A stretch of DNA of 5,345 nucleotides from Lysobacterales bacterium (GTDB lineage Bacteria > Pseudomonadota > Gammaproteobacteria > Xanthomonadales > SZUA-36). Below are positions 1 through 5,345 of the stretch, in pieces (position 1 is the stretch's first letter; every line of letters starts with the position of its first letter). The DNA is taken from the NCBI GenBank assembly GCA_030637665.1, contig DAOWGA010000079.1, positions 1 to 5,345 on the forward strand, read 5' to 3'. The position numbers were made by a program, and so were the translations under genes. The notes beneath the pieces were generated by a model, which was not told where the DNA came from, searched no databases, and saw nothing but the letters and a program-made list of their open reading frames with translations.

Positions 1-1441
1 CAATCGCCTCATCATAGCGACCCTGATCCAGATATACATTGCCCAGCGCCAACCAGTCTACTGGATACTTGGGACTTAGAGCGATCACAGACTCCGCGAG
101 TTCGATGGCCTTTTCGTAGTCGCCGGCGTCACGATACTGATCGGCTAGCCAGGAAAGATAGAAGGAAGAAAGTGGACTCAATTCGACAGTCTTTTCTCCG
201 GCAGCGATCGCTTCCTCGTCATCGCCCATCATTTCCAGCCACCAAGCCCAGTGATACCAGGCGTCGGACAAGCTTGGATTCAGTTCCAGGGCTCGTTTCA
301 GGCTGTCTTCTGCGGCCTCGAAATTCCACTCACCGTACATCTGTTGCAACCCCAGCGCCATGTGCGCTTCCGCCAACGTGGGATCGAGCTCTACGGCTTT
401 CTCGACGGCCGCCCGTGCTCGTTTCATGGCTTCCATCCTGGGCAGTACGCTGTGCACCAACTCCGAGTAGCCCTGCCCCAGGGCGGCGTAAGCAAGGGCA
501 CTGGTCGGGTCGTTGGCCAAGGCTTCTTCAAGAATCTCTATCCCCTCCTGGTAGCCTTCCTGGGTTTCCTTTTGGTACTGGAACCTCGCCCGCAAATAGG
601 ATTCAAACGTTGCGGGGCGGATCGTCAGCACACGCGCCAATTGGTCTTCATCCTGGGCTGTCAGCTTGGCCTGTACGATACGGGCAACCGTTCGGGCAAC
701 GCTGGCCTGAATCGCCATTACGTCATCGAAGGGGCGTTCGTAGGTTTCCGACCAAACGTGTTGATCCGAAGCCGCATCAATCAGTTTTACCGAGATGCGG
801 ACCCGGTTGCCTTCCCGGAACACGGCGCCCTCGATGACGTAGGCCACACCGAGTTTGCGTCCGATATACGGTACCCCCTGACTGGTATTGACCCGGCTGG
901 CAGATGTGCGTGAAGTCACCTGCAGGGCATTGATCTTGCCCAGATTGCTGATAAGCGAATCGTACATCCCAGTGACGAAATACCGCTCCGTGGTCTCCGG
1001 GGAAAGATTTTCGAGCGGCAGCACGGCGATCGAATGGGGATTGATGTCACGGGTTTCCGGCGCCACCTCCAGCACCGCGACCTCTTCCAGCGCCCGTTGC
1101 GACAGATCGTAAACGCCGACAGATGCCAGCGCAGCCAGGATCAGAAGCAACAGGTAGTCGGTGCGGCCCAAGCGCAACTCGTCTGGCGAGGATTCAACCT
1201 CGGGTGCGGTTCGCATGATACCTTGGGCCGTGACGTCGTATCGCCAGCTGAAAATCACCGCGAAGGGAAAACCGCCGAGCACGGCTAGCCAGACGTAACG
1301 AATGATCCGTTCATCGAGATTCAGGGCAGGAAGCGCTTCGCTGGCAACCTGTATCAAAACCCAGCCCGCAAGGATATACCACGCCGTCATGCGGAACACA
1401 CGGCGGCGCCTCAGTTCTTTCACAAGGTTGACGAGCCACAT
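1..1441 (-). CDS. Membrane-anchored TolB/FlgO-like domain and TPR protein (3' end beyond window)
   Basis: The minus strand reads without interruption for 480 codons from ATG 1441 and leaves the window inside a TPR. The start is well bounded: an in-frame TGA lies at 1463-1465, ATG 1441 is the only ATG after it, and AGGT at 1451-1454 is a plausible ribosome site. The N-terminus contains KELRRRRVFRM, like the 'ELKRRNVFRV' opening common in large bacterial TPR membrane proteins. Predicted membrane segments lie near residues 19-36, 47-64 and 96-112. Residues about 134-260 (PHSIAVLPLENLS to ASVARTVARIVQAKL) resemble the TolB N-terminal/FlgO-like domain that accompanies TPRs in these proteins and in some adenylate-cyclase-like regulators. 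About five TPRs follow (roughly 283-480), with typical helix ends such as AVELDPTLAEAH, ALELNPSLSDAW and LDQGRYDEAI. No DNA-binding or cyclase domain is present in the visible part. The specific function is unknown; a scaffold or envelope signalling role is inference. It is divergent from the mla operon and probably unrelated to it. Confidence 0.88.
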   Translation of the reverse strand, partial: MWLVNLVKELRRRRVFRMTAWYILAGWVLIQVASEALPALNLDERIIRYVWLAVLGGFPFAVIFSWRYDVTAQGIMRTAPEVESSPDELRLGRTDYLLLLILAALASVGVYDLSQRALEEVAVLEVAPETRDINPHSIAVLPLENLSPETTERYFVTGMYDSLISNLGKINALQVTSRTSASRVNTSQGVPYIGRKLGVAYVIEGAVFREGNRVRISVKLIDAASDQHVWSETYERPFDDVMAIQASVARTVARIVQAKLTAQDEDQLARVLTIRPATFESYLRARFQYQKETQEGYQEGIEILEEALANDPTSALAYAALGQGYSELVHSVLPRMEAMKRARAAVEKAVELDPTLAEAHMALGLQQMYGEWNFEAAEDSLKRALELNPSLSDAWYHWAWWLEMMGDDEEAIAAGEKTVELSPLSSFYLSWLADQYRDAGDYEKAIELAESVIALSPKYPVDWLALGNVYLDQGRYDEAI

Positions 1442-1821
1442 GATCAGATTACCTGAATCTCCTCACCAGCAAGTGTACTCCTTCGGTAATAAGGTTGCAT
1501 GTAACTGAAATTTCCAATGAGGCGTGGCATTTAAATCCAGGGGCATGAGCTAGATTTATTCGCCAGTCAGTAAGTTTTCACTTCGGTTCCCAGGTCCTGC
1601 GTAAGGCAAGACAATAAATGTGGTATCGAAAACCTCCAAGATCTGGTGTCGAGACCAGTCAAGGTAGAATCGCGATTTGCGACAAATCAGTTTACACACG
1701 GTTTTTGGGATGATTTGTTCTTTTTCGGGTCGAAAGGGAATGAAGACGGCTTCATGGGATGGATGCCCGGTTGCGGCCAGAAAGCGACTATACAACGAGT
1801 GTAAATATTAGCTTAGTGGCC

Positions 1822-1836
1822 TGAAAGCCGCTTTCA
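1822..1836. repeat. 15-base palindrome inside a longer imperfect stem
   Basis: TGAAAGC, a central C, and GCTTTCA form a perfect 7-bp inverted repeat with a one-base centre. Flanking GTGGCC (1816-1821) can pair with GGACCAC (1842-1848) if one A is bulged and the five bases ACGAT are left unpaired, giving a longer imperfect stem from 1816 to 1848. The one-base centre is too tight for a simple RNA hairpin loop unless the inner pairs open, so a dimeric-protein operator is equally possible. Its role is unknown, and no second copy was noticed in this window. Confidence 0.4.
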
Positions 1837-1854
1837 ACGATGGACCACCGACAT

Positions 1855-1878
1855 AAAAACCCCATCTGGCTGGATGGG
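1855..1878 (-). terminator. Probable intrinsic terminator, minus strand
   Basis: Read on the minus strand, CCCATC (1878-1873), a six-base loop CAGCCA and GATGGG (1866-1861) form a perfect 6-bp stem. It is followed by one G and then five Ts (1859-1855). This is the classic hairpin plus T-tract layout, although the stem is short and the T-run modest. It lies about 25 bases past the end of the DUF222-like fragment, as expected if it was the original terminator of that gene before most of the coding region was lost. It faces away from mlaF and would not stop mla transcription. Confidence 0.45.
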
Positions 1879-1901
1879 CGGCAGTGGAAAAGAGTGTAGG
1901 T

Positions 1902-2104
1902 ACAACCCTGTTCTTCATCAAAGATACGGATCAGCTCCAGCAGTTGGAAGGTGGCGGTGTGGATGTGGGCCGCCAGTTCGGTGATTTCCTCGCCAAGGTG
2001 TTCCAGATTACGGAAGTGTTCGGGATCGGGGAAATGGCTCTTGTGTATTTTTGGGTCTCCCCGGGTTTCCAAGCCGGATTCATACTACAATTGGCAGCCC
2101 GCAT
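1902..2104 (-). pseudogene. Remnant of the 5' end of a DUF222/HNH-endonuclease-type gene
   Basis: On the minus strand, a frame ending near 1902 encodes HFRNLEHLGEEITELAAHI followed by HTATFQLLELIRIFDEEQG. This strongly resembles the N-terminal helix of proteobacterial DUF222 proteins, which normally continue for several hundred residues to a C-terminal HNH nuclease domain. Here the similarity stops after about 55 residues. The frame then runs through a hairpin and unrelated sequence to a stop at 1788-1790, so the body of the protein and any HNH motif are missing. The 5' end also looks broken. MRAANCSMNPA starts at ATG 2104 in one frame, while LETRGDPKIHKSHFPD continues one frame over. Adding one base near 2079 would join them as MNPALETRGD, suggesting a one-base deletion. 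Family assignment is from memory of the helix pattern; decay by frameshift and deletion is inferred. Confidence 0.55.
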
Positions 2105-2120
2105 ACTGCAGCGGTATTGA
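2091..2120 (+). promoter_or_regulatory. Weak sigma70-like promoter candidate for the mla operon
   Basis: TTGGCA (2091-2096; five of six bases match the -35 consensus) is followed after 18 bases by TATTGA (2115-2120; a poor -10 hexamer, but keeping the leading TAT). This would start transcription about 25-30 bases before mlaF. An overlapping TACAAT at 2086-2091 is a better -10 but lacks a recognisable -35. Neither is convincing alone; the position in front of the operon is the main support. Confidence 0.22.
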
Positions 2121-2158
2121 GGCCACAAAAAAACTGAAGGTCATTCTTGAGACATGAT

Positions 2159-2166
2159 GGAAGAAG
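2159..2166 (+). promoter_or_regulatory. Ribosome binding site deciding the mlaF start
   Basis: The purine run GGAAGAAG ends eight bases before ATG 2175 and overlaps the codons after ATG 2154. No comparable purine run at normal spacing precedes ATG 2154 (AAGG lies 13 bases away, GAG only 2). This favours translation from 2175. Confidence 0.5.
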
Positions 2167-2174
2167 CAATAACA

Positions 2175-2978
2175 ATGCAGGACAAAGCTGCGCCCGCCAT
2201 CAGGATTCGCGACCTGGTATTCCGGCGTGGCCGCAGTACCATCCTTGATGGCGTCAGCATGGATATTCCACGCGGTTCCATCGTGGCCATCATGGGTCCA
2301 AGCGGAGTCGGCAAGACCACCATTCTTCGCCTGATCTCCGGGCAGTTGCGGCCGGATGAAGGCAGCGTCGAAATCAACGGCCATTTGATTTCCGGGATGT
2401 CCGACAGGGAATTACAACACTTTCGCCGCAATTTCGGCGTGCTGCTGCAGGACGGCGCACTGTTTACCGATTTGACCGTGTTTGAAAACATCGCAACCCC
2501 GGTACGGGAGCACACGGATCTGCCGGAACCTCTTCTGCGCCGGCTGATAATGAGCAAACTCAATGCAGTAGGCCTCGGCGGCATAGAAGACCGCATGCCC
2601 CATGAGCTTTCAGGCGGCATGGCTCGAAGGGTGGCCTTCGCGCGGGCGGTGGTACTGGACCCGGGCATCATGCTGTATGACGAACCAATGACCGGACTGG
2701 ACCCGATCGCGGTATCGACCATTCGCACACTGATGCGTGTGACCAACGATGCACTGGGCCTGACCAGCATCGTGGTCACGCACAACGTGGATCAAATGCG
2801 CCAGCTTGTCGATTACTGCTACATCATTGCGTCAGCAAAAATTGCCGGCGAAGGCCCGCCCGAAGAACTGAGCACCAGCACGCAACCGAGTGTATCCCAG
2901 TTCATGAATGGAAGAGTTGAGGGCCCCATTCCTTTCCACTACGAGCCGCCGGATGCACCCTGGAGGCTGCTTGACTGA
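2175..2978 (+). CDS. mlaF: MlaF, ATPase of the Mla phospholipid ABC transporter
   Basis: MlaF is the cytoplasmic ATPase of the inner-membrane MlaFEDB complex, which powers phospholipid movement between the outer and inner membranes. At 267 residues it shows all ABC motifs: Walker A GPSGVGKT (41-48), Q-loop Q92, signature LSGGMARR (145-152), Walker B IMLYDE with catalytic E170, D-loop TGLDP (173-177) and switch H203. Family-typical blocks include ALFTDLTVFENIATPVREHT and the C-terminal SQFMNGRVEGPIPFHY. In E. coli that C-terminal tail contributes to the MlaF dimer and MlaB contacts. I chose ATG 2175 because it has the better ribosome site and puts the first beta strand (IRIRDLVF) the same distance from the start as I recall for Pseudomonas MlaF. 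ATG 2154 or 2157 would add six or seven residues. It is the first gene of the operon, and its last eight bases overlap the proposed mlaE start. Confidence 0.95.
   Translation: MQDKAAPAIRIRDLVFRRGRSTILDGVSMDIPRGSIVAIMGPSGVGKTTILRLISGQLRPDEGSVEINGHLISGMSDRELQHFRRNFGVLLQDGALFTDLTVFENIATPVREHTDLPEPLLRRLIMSKLNAVGLGGIEDRMPHELSGGMARRVAFARAVVLDPGIMLYDEPMTGLDPIAVSTIRTLMRVTNDALGLTSIVVTHNVDQMRQLVDYCYIIASAKIAGEGPPEELSTSTQPSVSQFMNGRVEGPIPFHYEPPDAPWRLLD
2961..2966 (+). promoter_or_regulatory. Ribosome binding site deciding the mlaE TTG start
   Basis: TGGAGG is the strongest Shine-Dalgarno-like sequence near the 5' end of mlaE and lies four bases before TTG 2971. It is inside the last codons of mlaF, as is usual for coupled operon genes. 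No similar site precedes ATG 2908 or ATG 2953. Confidence 0.5.
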
Positions 2979-3741
2979 TCCGAATAAAAAGGCAGGCGGA
3001 CTTTTGAGTGCGGTGGCACAAAGCGGGCAGTGCATTCTGTTCCTGCTCAGAATGCTGTCGGGAATTCGATTCAGTGCTGCACAAATTCGTTCCGTCCTGC
3101 AACAGACCTACCTGATTGGCGCCCGCTCGCTGGTCATCATCATGATCTGCGGATTTTTCGTCGGCATGGTGCTCTCTTTGCAGGCCATCAACGCACTGGA
3201 ACAATTCGGGGCATCCGATCAGGTCAGTCTGCTGGTCGGCAAATCCCTGTTCCGGGAACTCGGGCCGGTGTTGACAGCACTGCTGTTTGCAGGCCGCGCC
3301 GGCACTTCGATAACGGCCGAAATCGGACTGATGAAAGCGACCAACCAGATCGAAGCCATGGAATTGATGGCAATCGACCCCATCCAGCGAATCGCCCTGC
3401 CCCGCTTTGCGGCCGGCCTGATTTCAGTTCCGCTGCTGACCGCCATGTTCAACGCGCTGGCCATCCTGGGTAGCGTTGTATTTTCAATCGGTGTTATGGA
3501 CCTTGATGCCGGAATTTTCTGGAGCAAGCTCCAGACCGGTATTTATTTCTACCAGGATTTCGTAGGCGGATTTTGGAAAAGCCTGGTTTTCGGCGGCCTG
3601 GTCAGCCTGGTTGCAGTGTATTTTGGCTACACGGCCAAACCGACCGGCGCCGGTGTGGGAACGGCGACAACCAATACTGTGGTGTTGAGCTCCGTGCTCA
3701 TCCTTATTTTTGACTTTATCATGACATCGTTTTTCGTTTGA
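2971..3741 (+). CDS. mlaE: MlaE, permease of the Mla phospholipid ABC transporter
   Basis: MlaE is the integral-membrane permease that dimerises in the inner membrane, binds MlaF and carries the MlaD ring. The conserved MlaE/YrbE core is clear: RELGPVLTALLFAGRAGTS, then TAEIGLMKATNQIEAMELMA and the coupling region IDPIQR (to about residue 140). Hydrophobic segments lie near residues 50-70, 97-110, 147-175, 203-220 and 238-255. I start it at TTG 2971, overlapping the mlaF stop, because TGGAGG at 2961-2966 lies just upstream and the resulting 256 residues are close to the 260 of E. coli MlaE. ATG 2908 gives 277 residues but has no ribosome site and would extend deep into mlaF; ATG 2953 is intermediate. 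The spacing of four bases from GGAGG to TTG is short, so the start is less certain than the gene. Overlap with mlaF suggests coupled translation. Confidence 0.95.
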   Translation: MTDPNKKAGGLLSAVAQSGQCILFLLRMLSGIRFSAAQIRSVLQQTYLIGARSLVIIMICGFFVGMVLSLQAINALEQFGASDQVSLLVGKSLFRELGPVLTALLFAGRAGTSITAEIGLMKATNQIEAMELMAIDPIQRIALPRFAAGLISVPLLTAMFNALAILGSVVFSIGVMDLDAGIFWSKLQTGIYFYQDFVGGFWKSLVFGGLVSLVAVYFGYTAKPTGAGVGTATTNTVVLSSVLILIFDFIMTSFFV

Positions 3742-3750
3742 GGTACCAAT

Positions 3751-4221
3751 ATGCGCCCTAACTACAAGGTGGAACTTGCATCCGGAATCTTTCTGCTGCT
3801 CGGGATTGCCGCACTGACCTGGCTCGCGATGCGGGCCACGGATTATGGCCAGGATATCGGCAAGGATACATACACAATCAGCGCCCGGTTCACGAACGTT
3901 GGTGATCTCAGGGACAGGGCGCCAGTCAAAATCGGTGGTGTTACGGTAGGAATGGTTGAATCTATTGTGCTGGACCCTGTCACATTTGAAGCGGTGGTGA
4001 GGATGAACGTGGCATCGGGTTTCGACGAATTGCCCTCTGATACAGGGGCATCGGTGCTGACTTCCGGCGTTCTCGGGGACCGTTATATCGGCCTGGAACC
4101 CGGCGGCGCACCGGACATGTTGCAGGACGGTGACGAATTGTTCATTACGCAATCAGCCTTGATCCTGGAGCAGGCGATAGGCAAATACCTGTTCAATGCC
4201 GATTCAGATAAGGAAAAATGA
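3751..4221 (+). CDS. mlaD: MlaD, MCE-domain lipid-binding subunit of the Mla transporter
   Basis: MlaD is anchored in the inner membrane and forms the periplasmic hexameric MCE ring that passes phospholipid between MlaC and MlaE. The 156-residue product has one N-terminal membrane anchor (about 10-29, SGIFLLLGIAALTWLAMRA). A single MCE domain follows (about 40-118), with the diagnostic segments FTNVGDLRDRAPVKIGGVTVG and LTSGVLGDRYIGLEPG. The helix QSALILEQAIGKYLFN (134-149) matches the E. coli pore helix (KSAMVLEDLIGQFLYG). The C-terminus stops soon after this helix, so the protein lacks the long polar tail that brings E. coli MlaD to 183 residues. GAGG at 3740-3743, seven bases before the ATG, overlaps the mlaE stop and supports the start. 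The stop overlaps the mlaC start by four bases. Confidence 0.96.
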   Translation: MRPNYKVELASGIFLLLGIAALTWLAMRATDYGQDIGKDTYTISARFTNVGDLRDRAPVKIGGVTVGMVESIVLDPVTFEAVVRMNVASGFDELPSDTGASVLTSGVLGDRYIGLEPGGAPDMLQDGDELFITQSALILEQAIGKYLFNADSDKEK

Positions 4222-4841
4222 TGAAGAAAATACTATTGACCGCATTAGTTCTGCTGCTGGGTGCGGGCCAGGCCGGGGCCTTTGCGAAGGATGCAAACGA
4301 TCCTGTGGCCATTATCGAAGAAGCAACCAGCCATATCCTCGAAGCGCTGGAGAGCCGCCGTGAAGAATGCATAGAAAATCCGGAACTTCTCAGAAATATC
4401 GTGAGGGAAGACCTGATGCCCCTGATTGACCTGAACTATTCGTCGCGCCTGATTCTGGGCAAGTCCGGGCGGGGTGTCTCCTCTGAACAATTGAGTGATT
4501 TTTCCGAAGCCATGAGCAACGTGCTGATTAACCGTTACGCTGACGGCCTGCTCCTGTTCCGCTCCAATGAGCAGTTTGAAGTGCTCCCCATGAAGGGAAA
4601 AAACACCGAAAAACTCACCCGTGTCCGCACCCGCATCAGGCTGGCCAGTGGCAGTTTTGCGCCGGTTGACTATGCTTTTCATAAAACGGAAGAGGGTTGG
4701 AAGGCCTTCGATGTGACGGTAGAAGGAATCTCTTACGTACTGACTTTCCGCAACCAGATTTCGCCACGCGTGGAAGCTGATGGCATAGACAAAGTGACGG
4801 CAGATATTATTGCGGGTAATGTAAGTCTCAATGAGCAATAA
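4218..4841 (+). CDS. mlaC: MlaC, periplasmic phospholipid shuttle protein
   Basis: MlaC carries phospholipid through the periplasm between outer-membrane MlaA and the MlaFEDB complex. The 207-residue precursor is close to the 211 of E. coli MlaC. It begins with a Sec signal peptide: MMKK, then a hydrophobic core ILLTALVLLLGAG, with likely cleavage after A21 or A23. Family landmarks follow in order: NPELLRNIVREDLMPLID (54-71), YSSRLILGK (74-82), FSEAMSNVLINRYADGLL (95-112), WKAFDVTVEGISYVLTFRNQ (161-180) and the C-terminal GIDKVTADI. These align with E. coli YLRTIVDQELLPYV, WQAYDMIAEGVSM and GIDGLTAQL. Two adjacent ATGs are possible. ATG 4218 overlaps the mlaD stop (ATGA), while ATG 4221 is better spaced from AAGG (4210-4213). 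The difference is one residue of signal peptide. Confidence 0.96.
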   Translation: MMKKILLTALVLLLGAGQAGAFAKDANDPVAIIEEATSHILEALESRREECIENPELLRNIVREDLMPLIDLNYSSRLILGKSGRGVSSEQLSDFSEAMSNVLINRYADGLLLFRSNEQFEVLPMKGKNTEKLTRVRTRIRLASGSFAPVDYAFHKTEEGWKAFDVTVEGISYVLTFRNQISPRVEADGIDKVTADIIAGNVSLNEQ

Positions 4842-5142
4842 GGGCAGCATTCTTGTGGGGAGTGATGGTTCCGTGCAAATCAGTGGTGAGATGACCTTTG
4901 ATTCCACGCCAAACCTGTACCGGGAACTCGAGAGCCGCTTTGAAGGCAAGGGATCGGTAACAGGTATCGACCTGGCTGGAGTTAATCGCGCTGACAGTTC
5001 CGGCCTGGCGTTACTACTCGAATGGCAGGCCATGGCCAACCGGCAGCAACGCAGGCTGCATATCAGCAACGCACCGGACAATCTTCTCAAGCTGGCTAAA
5101 TTGTGCGAAGCAGACTCTTTGCTGGACATTTCAGGCCGTTGA
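4831..5142 (+). CDS. mlaB: MlaB, STAS-domain regulatory subunit of the Mla transporter
   Basis: MlaB is a small cytoplasmic STAS protein that binds MlaF and is needed for assembly and activity of the E. coli complex. The 103-residue product is essentially one STAS domain. It has beta strands SVQISGEM (14-21) and SVTGIDLAGV (42-51), then the hallmark loop and helix RADSSGLALLLEWQAMAN (53-70) and LHISNAPDNLLKLAKL (76-91). The family position corresponding to functionally important T52 of E. coli (VDTGGLALL) is S56 here (ADSSGLALL), so the hydroxyl is kept. ATG 4831 lies inside the last codons of mlaC (11-base overlap, ATGAGCAATAA) with no strong ribosome site, so translation is probably coupled to mlaC. 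It is distinguished from an anti-sigma-factor antagonist mainly by its operon context. Confidence 0.93.
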   Translation: MSNKGSILVGSDGSVQISGEMTFDSTPNLYRELESRFEGKGSVTGIDLAGVNRADSSGLALLLEWQAMANRQQRRLHISNAPDNLLKLAKLCEADSLLDISGR

Positions 5143-5185
5143 TCCGCACAGCATGGCCTGCTCTGTATCAGAAATAAATTTTCGC

Positions 5186-5345
5186 ATGCCCCGGACAATC
5201 GGTGCGCTGCTCATAGCGGTACTGCTCAGTGCATGCGCCAGCCAGCCTGTCACCATGACCGACCCGGAGCGCGATCCCTGGGAAGCGTATAACCGCAAGA
5301 TCCATGCCTTCAACATGGGCCTGGACAAAGCCTTTTTCCGGCCGG
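5186..5345 (+). CDS. mlaA: MlaA (VacJ), outer-membrane lipoprotein of the Mla pathway, 5' part
   Basis: MlaA is a doughnut-shaped outer-membrane lipoprotein that, with porins, removes phospholipid from the outer leaflet and hands it to MlaC. Only the first 53 codons are in the window. They encode a lipoprotein signal peptide, MPRTIGALLIAVLLSAC, with lipobox LSAC and acylated Cys17. Residue +2 is Ala, not Asp, consistent with sorting to the outer membrane. The mature part DPWEAYNRKIHAFNMGLDKA then FFRP matches the E. coli MlaA start (DPLEGFNRTMYNFNFNVLD...RP). ATG 5186 gives a signal length like E. coli MlaA. In-frame ATG 5153 would add 11 residues and leave only 10 bases after mlaB, so it cannot be excluded. 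Neither start has a clear ribosome site. The gene follows mlaB on the same strand with no terminator, so it likely belongs to the operon, unlike E. coli, where mlaA is unlinked. Confidence 0.93.
   Translation, partial: MPRTIGALLIAVLLSACASQPVTMTDPERDPWEAYNRKIHAFNMGLDKAFFRP

Larger units (their letters stand above)
1442..2153. other. Long AT-richer intergenic region between divergent units
   Basis: About 710 bases separate the start of the minus-strand TPR gene from mlaF. They are visibly richer in A and T than the flanking genes, and I see no intact gene. From right to left they contain weak promoter-like hexamers before mlaF, a decayed DUF222-type fragment (about 1902-2104), a probable minus-strand terminator (1855-1878) and a 15-base palindrome (1822-1836). 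Three smaller dyads follow: 1740-1755 (ATGAAG/CTTCAT), 1674-1688 (GATTTG/CAAATC) and 1643-1658 (CTGGTGTC/GAGACCAG, one mismatched pair). A 79-codon minus-strand frame (1556-1795, TTG start) matches no family I know and has no clear ribosome site. No confident promoter for the TPR gene is visible, although it must lie between 1442 and roughly 1560. Confidence 0.8.

Noticed and set aside
172..1288. Plus-strand frames opposite the TPR gene (172-837, 251-913, 888-1112, 1034-1288)
   Set aside because: They are antisense to a continuous 480-codon minus-strand gene with clear domain motifs, and their proline/arginine-rich products match no family.
1442..1520. Promoter for the minus-strand TPR gene
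   Set aside because: TTGGAA (minus strand, 1517-1512) has no well-placed -10 hexamer, so no promoter is called, although one must lie nearby.
1643..1688. Small dyads (CTGGTGTC/GAGACCAG and GATTTG/CAAATC) as a terminator or CRISPR-like repeat
   Set aside because: There is no T-tract after either, no repetition of a unit, and short dyads of this size are expected by chance in AT-rich DNA.
1884..2157. Plus-strand frames in the gap (1884-2120 and 1951-2157)
   Set aside because: They lie opposite the DUF222-like fragment, and the translations resemble no known family; no convincing ribosome sites.
2141..2785. Long minus-strand frame opposite mlaF (214 codons)
   Set aside because: It is antisense to mlaF, whose ABC motifs are complete; the opposite-strand product is low-complexity and has no recognisable domain.
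3484..4152. 222-codon minus-strand frame opposite mlaE/mlaD
   Set aside because: It is a shadow of two well-recognised genes, spans their boundary and has no family signature.
4245..5198. 317-codon minus-strand frame opposite mlaC, mlaB and the mlaA start
   Set aside because: It is long only because of codon bias on the real strand; it runs across three recognised genes and has no recognisable domain.

Overview
This window looks like chromosomal DNA of a gammaproteobacterium. The strongest evidence is a phospholipid-transport (Mla) operon whose six products each resemble the E. coli proteins in length, motifs and order. The genus cannot be fixed from the sequence. The large membrane TPR protein with a TolB/FlgO-like domain, and the proteobacterial-type DUF222 remnant, would fit an environmental or marine lineage, but that is a guess.

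Layout. Bases 1-1441 hold, on the minus strand, the first 480 codons of a membrane-anchored protein: three predicted N-terminal membrane segments, a TolB-N/FlgO-like domain and a TPR array that runs off the left edge. Bases 1442-2153 are a long, visibly more AT-rich gap between divergent transcription units. It holds no convincing intact gene. It does contain a decayed minus-strand fragment of a DUF222/HNH-endonuclease-type protein (about 1902-2104), a probable minus-strand intrinsic terminator just beyond it (1855-1878), a strong 15-base palindrome (1822-1836) and several weaker dyads.

Bases 2175-5345 hold the plus-strand operon mlaF-mlaE-mlaD-mlaC-mlaB-mlaA, with mlaA cut by the right edge. 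The genes overlap or nearly touch (mlaF/mlaE 8 bases, mlaD/mlaC 4, mlaC/mlaB 11), so they are almost certainly co-transcribed and partly translationally coupled.

How the genes work together (known for the family): MlaA is an outer-membrane lipoprotein that works with porins to take up mislocalised phospholipid from the outer leaflet. MlaC is the periplasmic shuttle. MlaFEDB is the inner-membrane ABC complex: ATPase MlaF, permease MlaE, MCE-ring MlaD and STAS subunit MlaB. Here the whole pathway is in one operon, whereas E. coli encodes mlaA elsewhere. No new biological system is evident. The most unusual material is the DUF222 relic and its associated dyads in the gap upstream of mlaF.
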